Of a stretch of 64,000 nucleotides of DNA, positions 55,400-64,000 are shown one piece after another. The notes below the pieces were generated by a model, which made no database searches, had not been told where the DNA came from, and was given only the letters and a program-made list of their open reading frames with translations. This DNA comes from Pseudomonadota bacterium (lineage in GTDB: Bacteria; Pseudomonadota; Alphaproteobacteria; Rhizobiales; Phreatobacteraceae): NCBI GenBank assembly GCA_020161695.1, contig JAIUOO010000001.1:186001-250000 (forward strand). The letters run 5' to 3'. The number at the start of each line of letters is the position of its first letter. Positions within the stretch are counted from its first letter, which is position 1. Both the position numbers and the translations under genes were made by a program.

Positions 55400-55939
55400 G
55401 TGAGCAAAGCGCCAGCCCGCAAGACCGCAGCCCCGAAAGCCAGGACGGGGGGCAAGCTCACCGGCCATCAGGTCTTCGTCAGCGACCTGAAGAGCAATAC
55501 GCGCGCCGCCATGATCGATCTCCTGAATGCGCGGCTGGCCGACACGATCGATCTGAAACTGGCGGTCAAGCAGGCTCACTGGAATATCAAGGGGCCGAGC
55601 TTCATCGCCATCCACGAATTGCTCGACCAGGTCTCGGCGCGGGTGGAGGAGCACTACGACACGATCGCCGAGCGCTGCGTGCAGCTCGGCGGCACGGCCT
55701 TCGGCACCGTCCAGGCGGTGGCCAAGGCGACATCCCTGTCACCCTACCCCACGGCGGCGACCAGCCAGACGACGCATGTGCGCCAGATCGCCGACCATCT
55801 CGGGGCCGTGGCGGCCGCCTGCCGCGCGGCGGTGGATCAGGCCGACGAGGCCGGCGATGCGATCACCGCCGACATCTTCACCGGCATCGCCCGGGCGCTC
55901 GACAAGGACCACTGGTTCATCGGCGCCCATTTGGGGTGA
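55400..55939 (+). CDS. dps: DNA starvation/stationary phase protection protein Dps
   Basis: A 179-residue ferritin-like protein forming dodecamers that store iron and shield DNA. The intersubunit ferroxidase ligands are present: H60 (QAHWNIKG), H72, D76, D87 and E91. A Lys/Ala-rich N-terminal tail (MSKAPARKTAAPKARTGGK) probably binds DNA. The start is a GTG with CGGAG about 7 bases upstream; no in-frame ATG is nearby. Confidence 0.93.
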   Translation: MSKAPARKTAAPKARTGGKLTGHQVFVSDLKSNTRAAMIDLLNARLADTIDLKLAVKQAHWNIKGPSFIAIHELLDQVSARVEEHYDTIAERCVQLGGTAFGTVQAVAKATSLSPYPTAATSQTTHVRQIADHLGAVAAACRAAVDQADEAGDAITADIFTGIARALDKDHWFIGAHLG

Positions 55940-56015
55940 CAGGCGAAACCGCCTGTCACGCCGTTCGAGCCTCGGAGCGAGACGGTCGCCCCGCGCCAGT
56001 CGCGCAGGGTTTGCC

Positions 56016-57032
56016 TCAGCTCACCTTCACCACCAGCTTGCCGAAGTTCTTGCCCTTCAGCAGGCCGATGAAGGCCTCGGGCGCCTTGTCGAGACCATCG
56101 ACCACGTCCTCGCGGTATTTGACCTTGCCCTCGCGGATCCACTGGCTCATGTCCGTGAAGAAGGCCTTCGACTGGTCGGCGAAGTCGCGGACGATGAAGC
56201 CGCGGAAGTTGAGCCGCTTCGTCAGGATGTCGCGGAGCATCAGCGGCAGGCGGTCCGGCCCGTCCGGCAGCGAAGTGGCGTTGTACTGGGCGATGACGCC
56301 GCAGACGGGGATGCGCGCGAAGAAGTTCAGCAGCGGGAACACGGCGTCGAAGACATGGCCGCCGACATTCTCGAAATAGACGTCGATGCCGTCCGGGCAG
56401 GCCGCCTTGAGGTCGGCGGCGAAGGTCGGCGAGCGATGGTCGAGGCCGACATCGAAGCCGAACTCCTCGGTCAGCGCCTTCGCCTTGTCGGCGCCGCCGG
56501 CGATGCCGACCGCCCGCGCGCCCTTGATCTTCGCGATCTGGCCGACGGCCGAGCCGACCGGACCGGTCGCGGCCGCGACCACGACGGTCTCGCCGGGCTT
56601 CGGCTGGCCGATGGTCAGGAGCCCCGTATAGGCGGTCATCCCGGGCATGCCGAGCACGCCCACGGCCGTGGAGATCGGCGCGGCGGTCGGATCGACCTTG
56701 CGCAGGTCCTTGGCATCGGCGACGGCATGGCTCTGCCAGCCGGAATGGGACAGCACGATGTCGCCCGGCCGGAACCGATCGCTGTTGGAGACGACCACCT
56801 CGGCGACGGTGCCGCCCTCCATCACGCCGCCGACCGGCACCGGCGCGGCATAGGATTTCGCATCGCTCATGCGCCCGCGCATGTAGGGGTCGAGCGACAG
56901 GTAGCGGATCTTCAGGAGAACCTGATCCGGACCGGGCGCGGCCAGCGGCGCATCGGCGATGGAGAAATTGGCGGCGGTGGGCTCGCCGTGGGGACGGCTG
57001 GCGAGAAGAACCTGTCGGCTGGTCGTGGTCAT
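56016..57032 (-). CDS. NADP-dependent oxidoreductase (MDR, leukotriene B4 dehydrogenase-like)
   Basis: A 338-residue zinc-free MDR enzyme of the CurA/YncB type: LSLDPYMRGRMSD, TAYTGLLTIGQPKPGETVVVAAATGPVGSAVGQIAKIKGARAVGIAGG (nucleotide site), DVYFENVGGHVFDAV and NFRGFIVRDF. It should reduce alpha,beta-unsaturated carbonyls (2-enals, quinones) with NADPH. GGGAGGTG lies 7 bases before the ATG at 57032. Confidence 0.92.
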   Translation of the reverse strand: MTTTSRQVLLASRPHGEPTAANFSIADAPLAAPGPDQVLLKIRYLSLDPYMRGRMSDAKSYAAPVPVGGVMEGGTVAEVVVSNSDRFRPGDIVLSHSGWQSHAVADAKDLRKVDPTAAPISTAVGVLGMPGMTAYTGLLTIGQPKPGETVVVAAATGPVGSAVGQIAKIKGARAVGIAGGADKAKALTEEFGFDVGLDHRSPTFAADLKAACPDGIDVYFENVGGHVFDAVFPLLNFFARIPVCGVIAQYNATSLPDGPDRLPLMLRDILTKRLNFRGFIVRDFADQSKAFFTDMSQWIREGKVKYREDVVDGLDKAPEAFIGLLKGKNFGKLVVKVS

Positions 57033-57502
57033 CGGACACCTCCCGAAACGCCGCGAAACCATGCCGCAGCTTCGATGCTTCAAGTAAAGGTCGGCACCCG
57101 ATGTCGCAATCGGTCCAAGCGGCCGTGCAACGCCGCCGCGTGGCCCCGCTCGCCCTTCCCCATGGAAACACAAGCGGTAGCGGGCGGCGGCACCTTGGCT
57201 AGACTTGGAAGAATTTCACCCGGTTCAGTGGTTTTTGGAGAAATTCTCGACAAGACTAGTAATTATTCGCCGGCTGCGGAGAGCTAAATTTCATATGCGG
57301 GCTTGACGCGCCCATGGGCTTACCGCATGTATGATGCAATCATCGTCGTGACTGCGCTGCGCCGCCTCAAGTTTTGTACCGGGCGTCGACAACCGGAGAT
57401 CCGGTGCGACAACTCCGTCTGATCCGCCCGGCGCGCGGTTCGTGACTTCGAGCTGGAGGACGCCAAGGGGGCGTATCCGGTAGGACCGAAAGACCAACTT
57501 TC
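57033..57502 (+). other. Long promoter and leader region of the DEAD-box helicase gene
   Basis: No gene is seen in these 470 bases. AT content rises at 57200-57340, where GAGAA-A-TTCTC (57238-57248) is palindromic and TTGACG (57303) and TATGAT (57330) could be imperfect promoter elements (spacer 21). The 3' 150 bases can form small hairpins: ACCGG/CCGGT at 57392-57405 and ACGCC/GGCGT at 57460-57474. A long structured leader is typical of cold-shock genes. Confidence 0.5.
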
Positions 57503-58708
<1,206 letters not shown>

Positions 58709-58744
58709 CACCTCCCTCCACCGCCAAACATCGAGGAGCATTCC

Positions 58745-58954
58745 ATGGCGACCGGGACCGTTAAGTGGTTCAACCCCCAGAAGGGCTACGGCTTCATCCA
58801 GCCGTCCGACGGCGGCAAGGACGTGTTCGTCCACATCTCCGCCGTTCAGCGCGCCGGTCTCAACGACCTGCGTGAGGGCGAGCAGGTGTCGTACGAGCTC
58901 GCGACTGACCGCCGCACCGGCAAGCAGTCGGCCGACGAGCTCAAACTGGCCTGA
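58745..58954 (+). CDS. cspA: Cold shock protein CspA family
   Basis: A 69-residue single cold-shock domain with both RNA-binding motifs, KGYGFIQ (RNP1) and DVFVHIS (RNP2). It melts RNA structure at low temperature. GAGGAG... (GAGGAGC) lies before the ATG. Located directly after the DEAD-box helicase gene. Confidence 0.95.
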   Translation: MATGTVKWFNPQKGYGFIQPSDGGKDVFVHISAVQRAGLNDLREGEQVSYELATDRRTGKQSADELKLA

Positions 58955-58966
58955 TCAATGCCGATC

Positions 58967-58990
58967 GTGGCGCCGTTCGCGGCGCCGCTT
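58967..58990 (+). terminator. Likely terminator of the helicase-cspA operon
   Basis: A 9-bp stem with one G-T pair (GTGGCGCCG / CGGCGCCGC) and a stable TTCG tetraloop lies 12 bases after the cspA stop. The T run (CTTCGAT) is poor. Confidence 0.55.
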
Positions 58991-59049
58991 CGATCTCAAG
59001 AGCGCTTCCGCCTTTCCACGAATGGCGGAAACACTCTTAGCTTTTGATG

Positions 59050-59102
59050 TGACGCATCCTCTCAACGCGAACGGGTTTCCGTTTCGCGCGGAGATGTTCT
59101 AG
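59050..59102 (+). repeat. Dispersed intergenic hairpin repeat, copy 2
   Basis: Second copy of the 53-base element (see 29406-29458), with outer arms GCATCCTC / GGAGATGT and inner arms CGCGA / TCGCG. Several differences from copy 1 fall in both arms of the stem and keep pairing. Its right end overlaps the stop codon of the leftward gene at 59099. Confidence 0.7.
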
Positions 59103-59404
59103 TGCACCGTCGCGGTGGCGCTCGCCAATCCGGCGCCGATCTGTTCGAGGACGACGATCTCAGGATCCTCGTCCTCGAGCGAAGGCGATACCGAGAGAAG
59201 CAGGACGCCCGGCCGCCGCGCAGCGATGAATTTTGCCACGACGCGGCCCTGTTCGACGGTATCGAGATAGTGGACGCCCTCGGCGATCATGCGCGAGCCG
59301 CGCTGGACGAAGGACACGACCGCAAAGCGCGTGCCCGCGCGCGAGGCCTCGCCCGCGCCGTCTTCCGCCAGCCTATGCCGCAGCCATCCTTTGCCTCGAG
59401 GCAT
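59099..59404 (-). CDS. Small hypothetical protein
   Basis: A 101-residue soluble protein with no recognised family: a basic N-terminus (MPRGKGWLRHRLAEDG), then RFAVVSFVQRGSRMIAEGVHYLDTVEQGRVVAKFIAARRPGVLLLSVSPS and an acidic segment EDEDPEIVVLEQIGAG. GGGAG lies about 6 bases before this ATG, which decides against the longer frame starting at 59524. The TAG stop lies inside the dispersed repeat, so the repeat may have supplied the C-terminus. Confidence 0.6.
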   Translation of the reverse strand: MPRGKGWLRHRLAEDGAGEASRAGTRFAVVSFVQRGSRMIAEGVHYLDTVEQGRVVAKFIAARRPGVLLLSVSPSLEDEDPEIVVLEQIGAGLASATATVH

Positions 59405-59548
59405 GGGCGCTCCCGAATCCGATCCCGCATTGTCGCACGCACCGACCCGGTTCGGATCGGTCTTTGCCCCCACGTGTTGTCGCTTAAGGGAAAGACCGGG
59501 TAAGGCGAAGACGCGCGCCCGCATGGCGGGAGCGCGTCGCCCGCACGC

Positions 59549-62494
59549 TCACATCACGTGGCGCTGCTTCCATTCGCGCATGGCCGCGGCGTCGCGCGGC
59601 GTGATGTCCGGATAATCGGCGTCTGCCGTGGCAGGATCGAAATATTTCCAGGACCGGGCGCATTTGATCCCGGATGCCTTCTGCGGCACGACGGCGACGC
59701 CCTTGATGTCGTCGGCGCGGAAAGCCTCGTTCGGCCCTTCGCCCGCGACGACGCTGGCGCCGGAGGTGATCGCCACCTCGGCAAGGTCGATGCCCGCGAG
59801 CGCCGCCATCAGGTCGCCATCGGCGAGATGAACCACCGGGGCGGCCTCCAGCGACGAGCCCATGCGCTTGGCGGCACGCTCAACCTCCAGCGCGCCGGTG
59901 ACGGCGCGGCGGACCTTGCGGACCTTCTCCCACTTGGCGTCGAGCGCCGGATCGAGCCAACTGGCGTCGGCGGTGTAGAAGCTCGCGAGATGGACCGAGC
60001 CATCGCGCCCATAGCGGTCCCACCAGGCCTCTTCCATGGTGAACGACAGGACGGGCGCGAGCCAGGTCGCAACCGCCCTGAACACTTCCTCGATCACCGC
60101 CAGCGTCGCCTTGCGCTCGGGCGAGGAGATCGGATCGCAGTAGAGGCGGTCCTTGCGGATGTCGAAATAGAAGGCCGAGAGATCGACATTCATGAACTGC
60201 GTGAGCAGCGCGAAAACCTTCTTGTAGTCGTAGTCCCGGTAGGCTTCGTGGATCGCCGGCGACAGTTCGGCGAGCCGATGCAGCATCAGCCGCTCGAGCT
60301 CCGGCAGTTCGCCCGCCGGCGGCAGTTTCGCGCCGTCGTGGTGAGCCAGCGCGCCGAGCATCCAGCGGACCGTGTTGCGCAGCTTGCGATAGGCGTCCGA
60401 GGTCGTCTGGAGGATTTCCTTGCCGATGCGCAGGTCGTCCGAATAGTCGGAGGCCGCCACCCACAGGCGCAGGATATCCGCGCCGGACTGCTTGATGACG
60501 TCCTGCGGGGCGACGGTGTTGCCGAGCGACTTCGACATCTTGCGGCCGTCGCCGTCGAGCACGAAACCGTGGGTCAACACCACGTCGTAGGGCGCGCGGC
60601 CGCGCGTGCCGCAGCTTTCCAGCAGCGAGGAATGGAACCAGCCGCGATGCTGGTCCGAGCCTTCCAGATACATGACCGTATCTGAACCGCCGTCCACCTT
60701 GCGCTTCAGGCCCGCGAAATTCGGGAAGTCCTGCGGCCGCTCCAGCGTGAAGGCATGGGTGGAGCCGGAATCGAACCAGACGTCGAGCACGTCGTCGATC
60801 TTGTCGAAATCCGCGGACTGGTACTGCGGACCCAGAAAACGTTCCTTGGCGCCGGTCTTGAACCAGGCATCGGCGCCTTCCTGCCGGAAAGCCTCGTTGA
60901 TGCGCAGGTTCACCGCCTCGTCCTTGAGGATCTCGCCGGTATCCCGGTTGACGAAGACGGCGATCGGAACGCCCCAGGCCCGCTGGCGCGAGACCACCCA
61001 GTCAGGGCGGTTCTCGATCATGCCGCGGATGCGGTTCTCGCCCGATTCCGGCACCCACTGGGTCTCGCCGATGGCCTTCAGCGCCCGCCCGCGCAGCGTC
61101 GTGCCGTCCGCGTAGGGGCGATCCATGGCGATGAACCACTGGGGCGTGTTGCGGAAGATGACCGGCTTCTTGGAGCGCCAGGAATGCGGATACTGGTGCT
61201 TCAGGCGGCCGCGCGCGACCAGCGCGCCGGCTGCGACCAGCGCGTCGATGACCGCCTGGTTGGCATCGCCCTTGTCGCCCTTGTCGGTGATGACCTGACG
61301 ACCCTCGAAGCCCGGCGCTTCCTTGGTGAAGCGGCCATCGCCATCGACCGTGTAGGGGATGTGGGTCTCGATGCCGCGCTCGGCCAGCACACGGCCGTTC
61401 GCCATCCAGATGTCGAAGTCCTCCCGGCCGTGGCCCGGCGCGGTGTGGACGAAGCCGGTGCCGGCATCGTCTGTGACGTGGTCGCCGTCGAGCAGAGGCA
61501 CGTCGAAATCGTAACCCTGCCCACGAAGGGGGTGGGCCGCTGTCAGACCGGCCAGTTCCGACGCAGGCACGTCGCGGACACGCTCGAATGCCTCGACCTT
61601 GGCGGTCTTGAACACGTCGGCGGCCAGCTTGTCGGCGAGGATGTAGGTCGCGCCGGCCCTGGCCCAGTTGTTCTCCGCCGCCTGCGTGACGCGATAAAGC
61701 CCGTAGGGGATGCGGCTGGAGAACGAGATGGCGCGGTTGCCGGGGATCGTCCACGGGGTGGTCGTCCAGATGACGACCGCCGCGTCGAGGCCCGCAACCG
61801 GAAACGCCACCCAGACCATGTCGCTCTGGTAGTCGTGATACTCGACCTCGGCCTCGGCCAGCGCGGTCTTCTCGACCACCGACCACATGACCGGCTTGGA
61901 GCCGCGATAAAGCTGGCCTGAATCGGCGAACTTCATCAGCTCCTCGGCGATCTGCGCCTCGGCGTGATAGGTCATGGTCCGGTAGGGGTTCGCCCAGTCG
62001 CCGACCACGCCGAGACGCTTGAACTCCTCGCGCTGCACGTTCAGCCAGCGGGTGGCGAAAGCGCGGCATTCCTGCCGGAACTCGACGACCGGCACGTCGT
62101 CCTTGTTCTTGCCCTTCGCCCGATACTCCTCCTCGATCTTCCATTCGATCGGCAGGCCGTGGCAGTCCCAGCCGGGCACGTAATCACTGTCGAAACCGAG
62201 CATCTGCTGCGACTTCGTCACCATGTCCTTGAGGATCTTGTTGAGCGCATGGCCGATATGGAGGTGGCCGTTGGCATAGGGCGGGCCGTCATGCAGCACG
62301 AAGCGGTCGCGGCCCTTGGATTCACGGCGCAGGCGCCCGTAGAGGTCCATGTCCTCCCAGGCCTTGAGGATCTGCGGCTCCTTCTCCGGCAGGCCGGCAC
62401 GCATCGGAAACGGCGTCTCCGGCAGGAGCAGGGTCTTGGAATAGTCGAATGCCTCGGCGGCTTCGGGCGAGGCGGTGCTGGTCTTGTCGGACAT
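59549..62494 (-). CDS. ileS: Isoleucyl-tRNA synthetase
   Basis: A 981-residue class I synthetase charging tRNA-Ile. The HIGH motif is HLHIGHAL (79-82), the KMSKS motif is [12 protein letters not shown], and the editing domain includes [14 protein letters not shown]. The C-terminal zinc ribbon is lost: [25 protein letters not shown] keeps one of four cysteines. The start [10 protein letters not shown] was preferred; an ATG nine codons upstream is possible. It is divergent from the tandem secreted-protein genes. Confidence 0.97.
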   Translation of the reverse strand: MSDKTSTASPEAAEAFDYSKTLLLPETPFPMRAGLPEKEPQILKAWEDMDLYGRLRRESKGRDRFVLHDGPPYANGHLHIGHALNKILKDMVTKSQQMLGFDSDYVPGWDCHGLPIEWKIEEEYRAKGKNKDDVPVVEFRQECRAFATRWLNVQREEFKRLGVVGDWANPYRTMTYHAEAQIAEELMKFADSGQLYRGSKPVMWSVVEKTALAEAEVEYHDYQSDMVWVAFPVAGLDAAVVIWTTTPWTIPGNRAISFSSRIPYGLYRVTQAAENNWARAGATYILADKLAADVFKTAKVEAFERVRDVPASELAGLTAAHPLRGQGYDFDVPLLDGDHVTDDAGTGFVHTAPGHGREDFDIWMANGRVLAERGIETHIPYTVDGDGRFTKEAPGFEGRQVITDKGDKGDANQAVIDALVAAGALVARGRLKHQYPHSWRSKKPVIFRNTPQWFIAMDRPYADGTTLRGRALKAIGETQWVPESGENRIRGMIENRPDWVVSRQRAWGVPIAVFVNRDTGEILKDEAVNLRINEAFRQEGADAWFKTGAKERFLGPQYQSADFDKIDDVLDVWFDSGSTHAFTLERPQDFPNFAGLKRKVDGGSDTVMYLEGSDQHRGWFHSSLLESCGTRGRAPYDVVLTHGFVLDGDGRKMSKSLGNTVAPQDVIKQSGADILRLWVAASDYSDDLRIGKEILQTTSDAYRKLRNTVRWMLGALAHHDGAKLPPAGELPELERLMLHRLAELSPAIHEAYRDYDYKKVFALLTQFMNVDLSAFYFDIRKDRLYCDPISSPERKATLAVIEEVFRAVATWLAPVLSFTMEEAWWDRYGRDGSVHLASFYTADASWLDPALDAKWEKVRKVRRAVTGALEVERAAKRMGSSLEAAPVVHLADGDLMAALAGIDLAEVAITSGASVVAGEGPNEAFRADDIKGVAVVPQKASGIKCARSWKYFDPATADADYPDITPRDAAAMREWKQRHVM

Positions 62495-62757
62495 GGGATG
62501 ATCGGCCGGAACTGGCGGCATTCACGGCCGCAGGCTTCAAGGGCGGGTTGTCGGGACCCCGGACCTCCGGGCGCGCGCGATCAGGCGCGGCCTTCAGGAG
62601 GCCGGGCCAGTAATTCGCGAATAGGAGCGCATGGCACGCATGACGTCTCTTTAGGGGGAAGATCGCCCGAAAAGCAAGGGCGGACGCGCGGCACAGGGCG
62701 GAAACAGCCGGGCGCGACAAGGCCGCGGACGCTACCCGTCCCCTTCCGAGGCCTCGC

Positions 62758-63147
62758 ATGATACGGCTCGCCCTGATCGCCGCCGCCGCTCTGGCGGCCA
62801 CCGCGCCGGCCATCGCCCGGAATGGCCCTCCGGGGCTGCCTGCGACGATGCACGGCATCTGGGGCTACAGCGCCGAGTCCTGCACCAACGAGGCAGACGA
62901 CGGCCGCGTCGAGGTGAAGGCCCGGTCCGTCACCTTCTTCGCCAGCGCCTGCAGCTTCAGCCGTTTCCGGCGCAGCGGCGATGGCGCGGTCACGGGACAT
63001 GGCCGCTGCCGCGGCGAGGGCGAGACGACGGTGGAGCCCAGCAGCGTCCGGTTGCGGCACGAGAGCCGCGACCGGCTGCTCATCTCGCTCGACGGCGGCG
63101 AAGGCAGCACCTACCAGCGTTGCGAGCGCCCGATCCCGGTGCGCTGA
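62758..63147 (+). CDS. Secreted four-cysteine protein, tandem paralogue 1
   Basis: A 129-residue protein with a signal peptide (MIRLALIAAAALAATAPAIA) and cysteines C42, C65, C84 and C122, likely two disulfides. It aligns end to end without gaps with the next gene product: shared HGxWGxxAExCT near residues 32-43, and YQRCERPxPVR at the C-terminus. No known family recognised. It should be a small periplasmic protein. Confidence 0.7.
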   Translation: MIRLALIAAAALAATAPAIARNGPPGLPATMHGIWGYSAESCTNEADDGRVEVKARSVTFFASACSFSRFRRSGDGAVTGHGRCRGEGETTVEPSSVRLRHESRDRLLISLDGGEGSTYQRCERPIPVR

Positions 63148-63278
63148 AGCGGGCACCGGGACTTCGGCAACGAGTGCCAGTCGAGGCGGAAGGCCAGAAA
63201 GCCGGCAACGCGCCTGCGGCACAGGCGCGAAACAGGCGCCGGCGACAAGAAGGAGCAGTCCGCCCTTCCGGTGCTCCG

Positions 63279-63668
63279 ATGCTTCGCCTCAGCCTTCTCG
63301 CCCTTGCATTGACCACCGCTTCCGCCGGCGCGACCCCCACGGTTCCCGCCGCCGCCATGCCGGACGAACTGCATGGCACCTGGGGCCGGGATGCCGAGGC
63401 CTGCACCGACCCGGCCAGCCGGGGCCGGCTCAGGGTCGAAAGGCGGGCGGCGCAGATGTTCCACGCCACCTGCACCTTCGACCGCATCCGCATCGTCGCG
63501 GACGGCATCTTCGAGGGCCGGGGCCCCTGCGTCGAAGTGCGGGGCGGGCAGCGCTACCGCGGCGGCGTGTCGCTCATGGGGCTGGGCGACCGGATGATGG
63601 TCACCTTCCCCGGCAGCCAGATCGCCCACACCTACCAGCGCTGCGAGCGTCCCCTTCCCGTCCGCTGA
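63279..63668 (+). CDS. Secreted four-cysteine protein, tandem paralogue 2
   Basis: A 129-residue paralogue of the preceding protein with a signal peptide (MLRLSLLALALTTASAGA) and the same four cysteine positions (42, 65, 84, 122). Sequence between the cysteines has diverged strongly, so the duplication is old. It starts 131 bases after paralogue 1; AGGAGC lies somewhat far (about 24 bases) upstream of the ATG, so the start is less certain. Confidence 0.7.
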   Translation: MLRLSLLALALTTASAGATPTVPAAAMPDELHGTWGRDAEACTDPASRGRLRVERRAAQMFHATCTFDRIRIVADGIFEGRGPCVEVRGGQRYRGGVSLMGLGDRMMVTFPGSQIAHTYQRCERPLPVR

Positions 63669-63677
63669 AGCGGCGGA

Positions 63678-64000
63678 TTACTCCGCTGCCTCCGCATAGG
63701 GCTCAGGCTTCGTCCAGCGCAGGATCGGTGTGCGGGCCGCCCGCGTCTCGTCGAGGCGGCGGCGCGGGGCGTGATAGGGCGCGCCCTTGAACCGGTCGAC
63801 CTCGCCGCGCTTCGCCGACATGGCGAGGTCGCGCAGCGTCGCGATGAACAGGTCGAGGGAAGCGCGCGATTCCGACTCGGTCGGCTCGATGAGCATGGCC
63901 CCGTGGACGACCAGAGGGAAATACATGGTCATGGGGTGATAGCCCTCGTCGATCATCGCCTTCGCGAAATCGAGCGTGGCGACGCCGGTATTCTTCAGCC
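63678..64000 (-). CDS. gcvPB: Glycine dehydrogenase (decarboxylating) subunit 2, C-terminal part
   Basis: The frame runs off the right end of the window. The visible 107 or so C-terminal residues, LKNTGVATLDFAKAMIDEGYHPMTMYFPLVVHGAMLIEPTESESRASLDLFI, are characteristic of the C-terminal end of glycine cleavage P-protein, with the conserved EPTESES. The C-terminal tail (APRRRLDETRAARTPILRW) resembles that of the split-type subunit 2 (GcvPB). Without the rest, a full-length single-chain GcvP cannot be wholly excluded. Confidence 0.8.
   Translation of the reverse strand, partial: LKNTGVATLDFAKAMIDEGYHPMTMYFPLVVHGAMLIEPTESESRASLDLFIATLRDLAMSAKRGEVDRFKGAPYHAPRRRLDETRAARTPILRWTKPEPYAEAAE

Noticed and set aside
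59102..59503. A plus-strand frame overlapping the small hypothetical gene
   Set aside because: The minus-strand gene has a well-spaced GGGAG site and balanced composition; the plus-strand frame is Arg-rich and lacks a ribosome site.

Overview
This 64 kb window is a GC-rich, densely packed bacterial chromosome segment from an alphaproteobacterium, most likely order Hyphomicrobiales (Rhizobiales; a Phreatobacter- or Bosea-like genome would fit, but the genus cannot be decided here). The placement rests on the rhizobial gene order rpsA ... sppA-ihfB-lapA-trpF-trpB-trpA-accD-folC, the tkt-gap-pgk-fba block, AccD and IleRS forms that have lost their zinc cysteines, a DUF4164-zapA pair, and a degenerate hairpin repeat between genes. 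I found no rRNA, tRNA, CRISPR, transposase or prophage. Apart from one frameshifted gene the region looks like stable chromosome.

Layout. 1-10.9 kb: a truncated lytic transglycosylase, an M20 peptidase, an AhpD-like protein, a Do-type periplasmic protease, serB and miaA with overlapping divergent starts, a PAS-GGDEF diguanylate cyclase, and a leftward set thiE-like/Sel1/suhB/Cys-cluster protein. 11-22 kb: a large secreted protein of unknown function, then the leftward central-carbon block tkt, gap, pgk, fba, and a Bug-type solute-binding protein with a fumarylacetoacetate-hydrolase family enzyme. 22-31 kb: DUF4164, zapA, rpsA, a methyltransferase, a small lytic transglycosylase divergent from an MBL hydrolase, a flippase-like membrane protein, an FMN reductase and pyrF. 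31-39.4 kb: the co-directional sppA-ihfB-lapA-ornithine cyclodeaminase-trpF-trpB-(small coiled coil)-trpA-accD-folC run. 39.4-46.8 kb: mgtC- and mgtE-type magnesium genes, LssY_C and DUF2272 proteins, a frameshifted yitT-family gene, a Bcr/CflA exporter and a lipoprotein.

The most distinctive region is 46.9-55.3 kb, a candidate sulfonate (3-sulfolactate) catabolic island. A leftward GntR/UTRA regulator and Bug-type binding protein diverge from a rightward operon: a SAF-domain small subunit and a UxaA-type large subunit (candidate SuyAB sulfo-lyase), a GNAT acetyltransferase, a YeiH-type exporter, a D-2-hydroxyacid dehydrogenase (candidate SlcC) and an Ldh2-type dehydrogenase (candidate ComC). 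A class V aminotransferase follows. The predicted flow is (S)-sulfolactate to sulfopyruvate to (R)-sulfolactate to pyruvate plus sulfite, with YeiH exporting the sulfur anion. A palindrome sits on the -10 region of the operon promoter. The substrate is inferred from gene company and family resemblance, not proven.

55-64 kb: Dps, an MDR oxidoreductase, a cold-shock pair (DEAD-box helicase with a long leader and a TTG start, then CspA), a small protein ending in the dispersed repeat, ileS, two tandem paralogous secreted four-cysteine proteins, and the 3' end of a glycine decarboxylase subunit.
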